NCBI GenBank assembly: GCA_937952895.1
Contig: CALFYC010000114.1
Location: forward strand, 1-9,117
From: an uncultured Neisseriaceae bacterium
GTDB lineage: Bacteria > Pseudomonadota > Gammaproteobacteria > Burkholderiales > UBA11063
DNA length: 9,117 bases
Direction of reading: 5' to 3'
Shown here: positions 1 to 6,132 of the stretch, piece after piece
How the letters are laid out: the number at the start of each line of letters is the position of its first letter
How positions within the stretch are numbered: the first letter of the stretch is position 1
Notes under the pieces: model-generated
Seen by the model: the letters and a program-made list of their open reading frames with translations, nothing else
The model's database searches: none
Told to the model about the DNA's origin: nothing
Program-made: the position numbers and the translations under genes

Positions 1-16
1 TGTGCTCTTCCGATCT
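1..16. other. Illumina adapter remnant (non-genomic)
   Basis: Bases 1-16 read TGTGCTCTTCCGATCT, which is identical to the last 16 bases of the standard Illumina TruSeq read-2 adapter as I remember it. AT-rich sequence in keeping with the rest of the window begins immediately afterwards. The window therefore starts at a contig end that was not adapter-trimmed. These bases should be removed and not interpreted biologically. Confidence 0.93.
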
Positions 17-169
17 ATTAATATTTTTTAAAAAATTATAATTTTGTAAATAAAAATCTTCCTACATTAAATTAAAAGCATATCTAAATATATTATATAT
101 TGTAAAATTTAGCCTTAATTTAACATAATAAATCTAGTCAAAATAAAACTATACCAAGAGGGGGCGCTA
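17..169. promoter_or_regulatory. AT-rich upstream region with candidate promoter for the first lipoprotein
   Basis: This stretch has no convincing ORF. A possible sigma-70 type promoter is TTGTAA (100-105), an 18-bp spacer, then CATAAT (124-129), which would give a short leader of about 35 nt. A good Shine-Dalgarno, AAGAGGGGG (156-164), ends 5 nt before the ATG at 170. A short AT palindrome (23-36, six T then six A) is probably compositional. In DNA this AT-rich, promoter matches arise easily by chance, so the ribosome binding site is firmer than the promoter. Confidence 0.35.
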
Positions 170-1582
170 ATGCTAAAGAGTAAAATTGAAAATTATATTT
201 ATCAATTACTATTTATAATGATTTATCTAATACTCTCCTCTTGTGGCGGAGGCGGTGGTGGCGATTCAGCACAACATGCGAATATAAATATTTCTTCCTT
301 TTTGCCGCCAAGTGGATATTCTGGAACAGGAACAAGTGCTGACCCTTATAACATTATAATTAGTAATAGTAATGACGCAAAAATAACTATTACTTATCAA
401 AACACAAGTGGAATATCTTCAAATTTTTATGTTATTTTACCGACATCTACAGGTGGAGTAAATAATTACACGGTAAATAGCAGCTCAACTACCTGTGGTA
501 CTAGTAATACTGGAAGTATAATCCTAGCATCACAGGCAAGCTGTAATCTGGTAATTTCACCATCAACGATTGGAGGTCATAGTTACCCATTCCCCAGTAT
601 TTCCTCAAATGGTTTTACTTCACAACCGACTATTAATGGTCAAACTAGCTTTAGTGTAAATTTTGGTACTACATTTAATATTTATTTAGGTGCGGTCGAT
701 GCTAGCGAAAATAACTTATTATATAAATGCATCCAATATACATGTATCCCTTTATCAACAGATTTTGGTAATAGTGGTAATGGGGTTTATATTGCACAAA
801 ATAGCTCAAATATACTATATATAGGCGTAGATTCAAATATGTACTATTTAAATGGAGATAGTAATATTATAACTATTGAAAGTAATATAACTAATATTAA
901 TGGCGACCACATTCAATCAGTAATCGCCTCAGAAAGTTATTCAATTATTGGCACACACGATGGAATAATTAGCCAATGTTCTACTACTTCTTGTGAGCAA
1001 TTAATTAATCTAAGTAGTAACCTTGAAGAGTTATTTCAAGTCATATCAATTGAAAGTACCATTTATGCTCTAGGAACAGCAAAAAATTCAGACAATTCAG
1101 TTATATATTCAAATTTAAATGGCTGGGCATCTCCAGTATTAAATTTATCAATAGATAGCTATGGCATTATTAATTCAATAGATATTAAAAATAACTCTTT
1201 AATTTATTTAGGTGGAAAAAAAGAAGATAACGGAATCCTATATAGCTGGAATGGGTCATTGTCATCCATACCCAATATATATGAATCTAATTTAGGTGGT
1301 GGTGGTGTGACCACAATGCAATTAACAGATGATAAATCATCATTATATGTTACAGCAGCTTCAAGCACGTATAAATGTGACACCACTAAAACAACTATGG
1401 ATTGTCCATCACAATCAATAACTGGTTTTAATGGCCTATCTTCTACCTCATTTGAAAATAATGTTTATTTTGGGGGAACTAAAGGATCCGTACATTCATC
1501 AATTATAGATTGGCAAGATCCATTTATTAAAATAGATAATTTTCAAGGCGGAAAAATTACTTCGGTTAGCATTAACCAATAG
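170..1582 (+). CDS. Secreted lipoprotein with Ig-like N-terminal part and beta-propeller-like repeats
   Basis: A 470-residue predicted lipoprotein of unknown ligand. A hydrophobic signal peptide (residues 1-24) ends in lipobox L22-S23-S24-C25, so Cys25 should be lipidated. Six glycines and D32 follow as a tether. Residues about 35-170 are Ser/Thr/Asn-rich beta sequence with C109 and C125 in a layout (Cys, about 15 residues, ASQASCNL) recalling Ig-like domains of the choice-of-anchor or SPD-2/Hydin kind; this is an inference. The rest has recurrent strands such as IYLG, IYALG, LIYLGG and VYFGG, resembling propeller blades. Three close cysteine pairs (187/192, 270/275, 403/412) sit in YKC-like positions and suggest disulfide-closed hairpins in an oxidising compartment. 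The start is supported by a strong Shine-Dalgarno 5 nt upstream. The gene is convergent with a second propeller lipoprotein, so the two may be functionally related. I do not recognise a named family. Confidence 0.88.
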   Translation: MLKSKIENYIYQLLFIMIYLILSSCGGGGGGDSAQHANINISSFLPPSGYSGTGTSADPYNIIISNSNDAKITITYQNTSGISSNFYVILPTSTGGVNNYTVNSSSTTCGTSNTGSIILASQASCNLVISPSTIGGHSYPFPSISSNGFTSQPTINGQTSFSVNFGTTFNIYLGAVDASENNLLYKCIQYTCIPLSTDFGNSGNGVYIAQNSSNILYIGVDSNMYYLNGDSNIITIESNITNINGDHIQSVIASESYSIIGTHDGIISQCSTTSCEQLINLSSNLEELFQVISIESTIYALGTAKNSDNSVIYSNLNGWASPVLNLSIDSYGIINSIDIKNNSLIYLGGKKEDNGILYSWNGSLSSIPNIYESNLGGGGVTTMQLTDDKSSLYVTAASSTYKCDTTKTTMDCPSQSITGFNGLSSTSFENNVYFGGTKGSVHSSIIDWQDPFIKIDNFQGGKITSVSINQ

Positions 1583-1615
1583 TTTTATATAACTTTAATT
1601 GTATTTATAATAAGC

Positions 1616-1660
1616 GTGTGTAGTATTTAGATGATTGATCAATCAAAATACTATACACAT
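1616..1660. terminator. Hairpin between convergent lipoprotein genes (possible bidirectional terminator)
   Basis: The arms TGTGTAGTATTT (1617-1628) and 1646-1659 form a 12-bp stem with a two-base bulge (1654-1655) and an extra G-U pair at the base. The loop region contains a perfect 14-bp palindrome, TGATTGATCAATCA (1632-1645). It lies between the two stop codons, where a shared terminator would be expected. Neither strand has a proper U-tract after the stem, so intrinsic termination would be weak. It could instead be an mRNA 3'-end stabilising hairpin. Confidence 0.4.
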
Positions 1661-1671
1661 GATTCATATAT

Positions 1672-3756
1672 CTACTTACTCTCAACTATTACCATTGATT
1701 TAATAGATAAGCTTGTTGAATATGAAGAGTAAGGTAATTTAGTCCAAACACCTGCCCCACCATTTGCTGACATCATAATACTATTCATATTAGTGGTGGC
1801 ATATATATTATGGTTACTGTCAGCAAATAAAGATATTACGGCACTACCATATTGGGCAGGAATTGCTCCACCACCAATCATACTCCAACTATTAATAGAC
1901 TCAACATAAACCACTCCAGTATTATTGTCTAAATTAGCTCCACCTGCATAAATCTTTCCTTCATCCATAATAATGGTCCGGATTTCCCCACTTTCTATAA
2001 CCGCAGTTCCACCTAATATATTCCAATTACTATTAGATTCAAAATATACAAGCCCACGTGTATTCTCGGAATCAGAAGTATCTGTTGCGCCGGCATATAC
2101 TACACCATCTTTAATAACTAATGAACTAATAACTCCAATAAATGGAGATACCCCACCAATTAAAGACCAACTATTACTAGATTCCACATAAACTAAGGCA
2201 TTGCCATCTACATCACTTCCACCTAAATAAATCTTACTTTCAGAAACTTTAATTACATTCATAAACTGATCAGACAATGGAGCCCCAACTTGACTCCATC
2301 CAGTTCCCAATTGTTTATAAGCAATGCTATCTAAACTAGGAGATACAGCTGTTACATAAATCGTATCATTACTATTAGTAATATTAAGGAGTAAACTAGA
2401 TTCATCAACTACTGATTGAGACCAACCAGTGTCTGTATTTAAAAAGACACTATTTCCACAACTAGAATAAAGACCATTGCCATTATGTATTAAACCAACA
2501 CCAATGAAATCATCCAAATTAATTTCAGATAGCGTCAATTTTAGTGAACTATAATTACTTAAATATCTAAGTGTAATAAAATCATTAAAATCACAAAGAG
2601 CGCCATTTACTAAAGATGCCCAACTTGAATCATCCAAATGATAAACAAGTCCCCTATTTGAACCAATATAGATATTGCTACTACTAACAGCTAATGAACT
2701 TATCGATGCTAATGGTATAGTGTTTCCCAATAAATTCCAGCCATGACCTGATTCAACATATACAGCTCCACTTTCATTATTAGTAGTACCAACTTTGCCT
2801 GCAGCATAAATATTATTATTACTAACAGCAATTGAATATATTTCTCCACTTTCAAAAACTGACTCACCACCAACTAAACTCCAACCATCTCCAGAGTCTA
2901 AATAAACCACACCATTTGATTGACCTGGGTTAGAAAAGTCAGCACCACCTACATAAACATTATTTCCATTAATTGCTAGGGAATTTATCCTACCTTTTGG
3001 TAATATAGCAGATTCACCCACTATTGTCCATCCACTACCAGAATTAAGATAAACCAACATAGGTGAAAAACTTTCATCTGTAGTATTAGCTGCAGCATAA
3101 ATTTTATTACCTTCAACAGCAATAGCTGAAACTACTCCACTAGTCACTACCGGAGAATTTCCAATGAGTTGCCAACCATGACCTGATTCAACATAAACAA
3201 CACCAACGATATTTCCAAGATTTTTTGCACCACCCGCGTAAATATTATTACCTTCAACAGCTATAGAGTTAATGGCTCCACTTTCAAATACCGGAGCACC
3301 CGAAACTAAACTCCAACCATTGCTAGATTCCACATATACCACAGCACTATTATTTGAATAGTCAATCCCACCAGCATAAACGACTCCATTGAGAACAGCA
3401 ATCGAAGTAATTTCACCATCTGGCATTATGGCAGTATTACCAATTTGTGACCATAATCCCCCACTTTCAATATAGACACTTCCAGAACCAGTTGCCACAT
3501 ATAATAATCCATCTTGAAATACCATAAATTTTATTCCTTCGCCGTCTGGCGCAATTGCCGCAGCTCCTGCTAATACTGTATTGTTTTTATAGACTACACC
3601 AACACTATTTGAAAAATATAAGGATTGTGATTCAGCTGGAGGATTACCACTTGTGCTACTACCACCACTACTACCACATCCACTTAACCCCAAATTTATC
3701 ATTATTGATAAAAATAGTAGCTTAAGCATATTTTGAATTACATTTATTACATTCAT
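1672..3756 (-). CDS. Large secreted lipoprotein made of tandem beta-propeller repeats
   Basis: A 694-residue predicted lipoprotein. The signal peptide ends in lipobox L24-S25-G26-C27, followed by a Gly/Ser/Pro linker to about residue 45. The remainder is about 14 repeats of 45-50 residues. The consensus is V-V-Y-V-E-S-x-x-G-W-S-L-[IV]-G-G, then a loop with E-S-G, a strand like I-x-S-I-A-V, then N-x-I-Y-A-G-G. Fourteen units fit two seven-bladed propellers; this is an inference. Units 8-9 (about residues 375-445) are degenerate and carry the only non-lipobox cysteines, C388 and C433, which could form a disulfide at the join. The start at 3756 is supported by Shine-Dalgarno GAAAGAG (3765-3771), 8 nt upstream. 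The internal Met10 has no such site. Function is unknown; substrate, partner or glycan binding at the cell surface or in the periplasm is plausible. The gene is convergent with the lipoprotein at 170-1582. Confidence 0.9.
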   Translation of the reverse strand: MNVINVIQNMLKLLFLSIMINLGLSGCGSSGGSSTSGNPPAESQSLYFSNSVGVVYKNNTVLAGAAAIAPDGEGIKFMVFQDGLLYVATGSGSVYIESGGLWSQIGNTAIMPDGEITSIAVLNGVVYAGGIDYSNNSAVVYVESSNGWSLVSGAPVFESGAINSIAVEGNNIYAGGAKNLGNIVGVVYVESGHGWQLIGNSPVVTSGVVSAIAVEGNKIYAAANTTDESFSPMLVYLNSGSGWTIVGESAILPKGRINSLAINGNNVYVGGADFSNPGQSNGVVYLDSGDGWSLVGGESVFESGEIYSIAVSNNNIYAAGKVGTTNNESGAVYVESGHGWNLLGNTIPLASISSLAVSSSNIYIGSNRGLVYHLDDSSWASLVNGALCDFNDFITLRYLSNYSSLKLTLSEINLDDFIGVGLIHNGNGLYSSCGNSVFLNTDTGWSQSVVDESSLLLNITNSNDTIYVTAVSPSLDSIAYKQLGTGWSQVGAPLSDQFMNVIKVSESKIYLGGSDVDGNALVYVESSNSWSLIGGVSPFIGVISSLVIKDGVVYAGATDTSDSENTRGLVYFESNSNWNILGGTAVIESGEIRTIIMDEGKIYAGGANLDNNTGVVYVESINSWSMIGGGAIPAQYGSAVISLFADSNHNIYATTNMNSIMMSANGGAGVWTKLPYSSYSTSLSIKSMVIVESK
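1740..3600 (-). repeat. Tandem coding repeats of about 141-147 bp (propeller blades)
   Basis: The coding sequence is a diverged tandem array of about 14 units, each starting near a V-V-Y-V-E-S-like strand and containing a Trp. Identity survives at DNA level in places. A 20-bp stretch at 2741-2760 is repeated exactly at 3176-3195 (encoding YVESGHGW), 435 bp or three units apart. A 17-bp stretch at 3104-3120 recurs at 3245-3261, 141 bp or one unit apart. This suggests duplication, or gene conversion between blades, with the most conserved part in units 2-7. Confidence 0.8.
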
Positions 3757-3781
3757 AATGTTAGCTCTTTCTTAAAAAATT

Positions 3782-3787
3782 ATTATA
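3782..3787 (-). promoter_or_regulatory. Candidate -10 element for the propeller lipoprotein gene
   Basis: The minus strand reads TATAAT exactly here, 25 bp upstream of the ATG at 3756, which would give a leader of about 18-20 nt containing the Shine-Dalgarno GAAAGAG. The hexamer 17 bp further upstream (3805-3810, GCTGTA) is a poor -35 match, and there is no TGn extension, so the assignment rests on one AT-rich hexamer. Confidence 0.3.
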
Positions 3788-3914
3788 AACCCAATTCTAC
3801 ACCATACAGCACGAATCAGCAAAAATTATTTTCAAAAATATTTAGTGAATATTAATAGAAATGACATTAATTCCGCAAAATGTATCAGTTAACTTGATAT
3901 ATAAAACAAATTTT

Positions 3915-3945
3915 CTTACACAAACCCTGCAAAATAGTGTATAAT
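3915..3945 (+). promoter_or_regulatory. Candidate deaD promoter
   Basis: A perfect TATAAT lies at 3940-3945, preceded by TG at 3938-3939. The best -35 is CTTACA (3915-3920, 4 of 6 consensus positions) with a long 19-bp spacer. Transcription would start near 3952 and give a 5' leader of about 174 nt before the deaD ATG. The -10 is convincing and the -35 is not. It is divergent from the candidate promoter of the lipoprotein gene at 3782-3787. Confidence 0.5.
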
Positions 3946-3951
3946 CAAGAT

Positions 3952-4125
3952 CTTTTAAGATTAATTACATTTAACTTAAAAATATAAAGCACGGGAAAGT
4001 ACGCTTAGACTTTTTATACGCATATCCTCCGATTGAGATGCTATGGCAGTGGTTTGAGTTTTGCTAAATGCAAATAAATTTATTCAGTGCGAGAATAATA
4101 AATAAAATACTTTTGGAGGTTATAA
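3952..4125 (+). promoter_or_regulatory. Long structured 5' leader of deaD with anti-Shine-Dalgarno element
   Basis: No ORF of note fills these bases, and 3989-4090 is more GC-balanced than its surroundings. Stems I can draw by hand: GGAAAGT (3994-4000) with 4009-4015; GCATATC (4020-4026) with GAGATGC (4035-4041), one mismatch; TTTGC (4060-4064) with GCAAA (4070-4074); and an outer closing GCAC (3989-3992) with GTGC (4087-4090). CCTCC (4026-4030) is an exact complement of the deaD Shine-Dalgarno GGAGG (4115-4119). The pairing extends as ATATCCTCC against GGAGGTTAT, 8 of 9 positions paired. Pairing with the ribosome binding site would exclude the 4020-4041 hairpin, so two alternative folds are possible. 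Long leaders with feedback on translation or stability are known for helicase and cold-shock genes; that this one works that way is an inference. Confidence 0.5.
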
Positions 4126-5724
4126 ATGCAGGCAAATACGTTTGCACAACTTGGGCTTAGTCAATCAATGATAGATGCCCTTAATAAAAAAGGCTTTGAA
4201 GAGCCAAGCCCAATTCAGTCACTGGTAATTCCGGAATTTCTGAAAGAACAATCAAATATTATTGGACAAGCTCAAACTGGAACAGGTAAAACTGCGGCTT
4301 TTGCAATTCCAATCATTGAAACATTAATTAGTCAGCCAAATGTTACTAAAGCTTTAATTTTAGCTCCAACTCGTGAATTAGCAAACCAAGTATCCGATGA
4401 AATTTATTCATTGATAGGAGAAAAATCTTTAAGAGTTTTACCAGTTTATGGTGGACAATCAATCGAACAACAAATTAAAAATTTAAAACGTGGGATTGAT
4501 ATAGTTGTGGGAACTCCAGGACGAGTAATCGATCTTTTAGAACGTAAAGTCCTCAATTTAGAGCAATTAGATTTCTTTGTACTTGATGAAGCAGATGAAA
4601 TGTTAAATATGGGCTTTATTGATGCAATTGAAGAAATATTAAAATGTTCTAATACTGATAAAAAGATGTTATTTTTTTCAGCAACAATGCCCGATTCAAT
4701 TTTAAAAATTGCCAAAAAATACATGGGACAATATAAAATTTTAAAAGTAGAAAAACTCGAAGCAACAACAGATTTAACTGAACAAATTTATTTTGAAGTT
4801 AGAGAATCAGAAAAATTAGATACTTTGTGTCGTGTACTAGACTTTGAAAGAGATTTTTATGGAATTATTTTTGCTCGAACTAAAAATGATACAGACACAA
4901 TTACTCAACATTTAAAGTCTAGAGGTTATGCTGCGGATGCTATTCATGGTGATGTAGCGCAAGCAAGTCGCAATAAAACATTATCAAATTTTAAAAATAA
5001 GCAAATCACAATTTTGGTTGCAACAGATGTTGCTGCTCGAGGAATTGATGTTACAAATCTATCGCATGTGATTAATTACTCAATTCCTAATGAAGCTGAA
5101 TCATATGTACATCGTGTGGGCAGAACTGGTCGAGCTGGAAATAAAGGGGTTGCAATTACCTTTGTAACACCTAAAGAATTATATCAAATAACTCGTATTC
5201 AACGCATGACTAAAACTGAAATCAAAAAGCAAAAGGCTCCAAGTGTATCTGAAGTAATTACGGCAAAGAAAGAATCGCTATTAGCTTGTGTGAGTGAAGT
5301 AATTAAGGAAAATGATTATAATGATTATATTGAGTTAGCCAAATCACTAATTACAAATAATCAAGAATCTGAAATAGTAATTGCCGCAATTTTACGCCAT
5401 GTTTATGGAGATGAATTTCTACCACAAAGCTATAAACCAGAACGTGAATATCATAGAGATGAGAGTTTTAATAGTCGTAATTTTAATTCTGAAGATCATA
5501 TAAAGCTATTTGTAGCTTTAGGAAAAAAAGATGGTTTAAATCCTAGAAAATTATTAGAATTAATCTATGAACAAGCCAAAACTCCAGCTCGTAAAATTAA
5601 AGATATACGTGTATTAGATAGCTTCTCATTTTTAACGGTTCCATTTGATGAAGCTGAAGTTATTATGCAAGCTATTAACAAAGAACGCCGTGGTAGACCT
5701 TTAATTACTAGAGCTAAAAAATAA
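4126..5724 (+). CDS. deaD: DEAD-box ATP-dependent RNA helicase DeaD/CsdA
   Basis: A cytoplasmic ATP-dependent RNA helicase that unwinds short duplexes in ribosome assembly and mRNA decay, important at low temperature in known members. All family motifs are present: Q motif (F6 through Q31), Walker A AQTGTGKT (49-56), PTRELA (81-86), TPGR (130-133), DEAD (154-157), SAT (185-187), ATDVAARGID (299-308) and HRVGRTGRAG (329-338). Residues about 458-527 match the C-terminal DbpA-type RNA-binding domain (KLFVALGKKDGLNP, then DSFSFLTVPFDEAE), which supports DeaD/CsdA rather than RhlE or SrmB. At 532 residues it is shorter than E. coli DeaD (about 630) and lacks the long basic Gly/Arg-rich tail, ending soon after RRGRPLITRAKK. 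The start is secure: GGAGG at 4115-4119, 6 nt upstream, and the Q motif begins at once. It has its own promoter, long leader and terminator, so it is probably monocistronic. Confidence 0.97.
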   Translation: MQANTFAQLGLSQSMIDALNKKGFEEPSPIQSLVIPEFLKEQSNIIGQAQTGTGKTAAFAIPIIETLISQPNVTKALILAPTRELANQVSDEIYSLIGEKSLRVLPVYGGQSIEQQIKNLKRGIDIVVGTPGRVIDLLERKVLNLEQLDFFVLDEADEMLNMGFIDAIEEILKCSNTDKKMLFFSATMPDSILKIAKKYMGQYKILKVEKLEATTDLTEQIYFEVRESEKLDTLCRVLDFERDFYGIIFARTKNDTDTITQHLKSRGYAADAIHGDVAQASRNKTLSNFKNKQITILVATDVAARGIDVTNLSHVINYSIPNEAESYVHRVGRTGRAGNKGVAITFVTPKELYQITRIQRMTKTEIKKQKAPSVSEVITAKKESLLACVSEVIKENDYNDYIELAKSLITNNQESEIVIAAILRHVYGDEFLPQSYKPEREYHRDESFNSRNFNSEDHIKLFVALGKKDGLNPRKLLELIYEQAKTPARKIKDIRVLDSFSFLTVPFDEAEVIMQAINKERRGRPLITRAKK

Positions 5725-5762
5725 TCAAATTTTCTTTATTTAATACTTTCTAAATATCAATT

Positions 5763-5788
5763 GGCTAATCTTATGATTAGCCTTTTTT
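5763..5788 (+). terminator. Rho-independent terminator of deaD
   Basis: A perfect 8-bp stem, GGCTAATC (5763-5770) with GATTAGCC (5775-5782), encloses a TTAT loop and is followed directly by six T (5783-5788). It lies 38 bp after the deaD stop codon. On the minus strand the stem is not followed by a U-run, so it should act only on deaD transcripts. Confidence 0.93.
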
Positions 5789-6031
5789 ATTTGTTAATGA
5801 ATAAATAATTTCTTCAATTTGATCTAAACGAATCTGGTGATAGCCCATAATTTGAAATAATTTTGGCATCTCACCTAAAATAACTAAATGCTTTACTTAA
5901 ATTATCTCATCAAAGAGTATACTAATAGCTCTTATAAACTAATTCCAATTAAATTGATAAGCTTGATAATTTTGCCGTGATATGATTAAACTATCATTTA
6001 GAATAAATACCCATTTAGAATTACTATTATA
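5777..6031 (-). pseudogene. Possible decayed gene remnant or small ORF in the deaD-murI gap
   Basis: One minus-strand frame reads as protein-like sequence across most of this gap, interrupted only by stops at 5939-5941 and 5897-5899. The segments are 30 codons (containing NSKWVFILNDSLIISRQ), 13 codons (FIRAISILFDEII) and 39 codons (containing HLVILGEMPKLFQIMGYHQ and a final IEEIIYSLTNKKG). The last segment has its own ATG at 5867-5869, giving a 30-residue peptide that ends inside the deaD terminator stem. AGGTGAG touches this ATG directly, too close for a normal ribosome binding site. The composition looks more like a C-terminal coding remnant than random AT-rich DNA, but the frame is short and I recognise no family. 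It may be chance. Confidence 0.25.
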
Positions 6032-6065
6032 TTATATTTTCCAAAAATAAATTATAATAATCAAA

Positions 6066-6107
6066 TTTATAAATATAAGGATTTTTGCTATAATAACGCT
6101 TTATAAT
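6066..6107 (+). promoter_or_regulatory. murI promoter (extended -10), with a second -10-like hexamer
   Basis: TTTATA (6066-6071), a 17-bp spacer and TATAAT (6089-6094) fit sigma-70 spacing. The -10 carries the TGn extension (TGC, 6086-6088), so it is an extended -10 element. A second TATAAT lies at 6102-6107, close to the expected start site. The leader would be about 30 nt. The ribosome binding site is weak (TTGGGC, 6120-6125), which makes translation initiation a possible control point. Confidence 0.55.
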
Positions 6108-6132
6108 CAATCATTTATATTGGGCAATAAAC

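Noticed and set aside
23..36. ATTTTTTAAAAAAT palindrome at the contig start
   Set aside because: It is pure A/T and expected from composition; it has no GC stem and no gene upstream to terminate.
1204..1386. Minus-strand ORF of 60 codons opposite the first lipoprotein
   Set aside because: It lies wholly inside a well-supported lipoprotein gene, has no recognisable motif and is explained as antisense shadow coding.
1973..2191. Plus-strand ORF of 72 codons opposite the propeller lipoprotein
   Set aside because: It is antisense to regular repeat codons of the real gene and has no ribosome binding site or domain of its own.
1675..3600. CRISPR-like periodic repeats
   Set aside because: The period is about 145 bp, units are diverged and coding, and there are no short identical repeats with unique spacers.
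4446..4724. Minus-strand ORF of 92 codons opposite deaD
   Set aside because: It mirrors the helicase motifs DEAD to SAT on the other strand, so its openness follows from deaD codon use.
5913..5933. Hairpin AAGAGTAT with ATAGCTCTT in the deaD-murI gap
   Set aside because: The stem is short, has a bulged G, no U-run follows on either strand, and such AT-rich stems are common by chance here.
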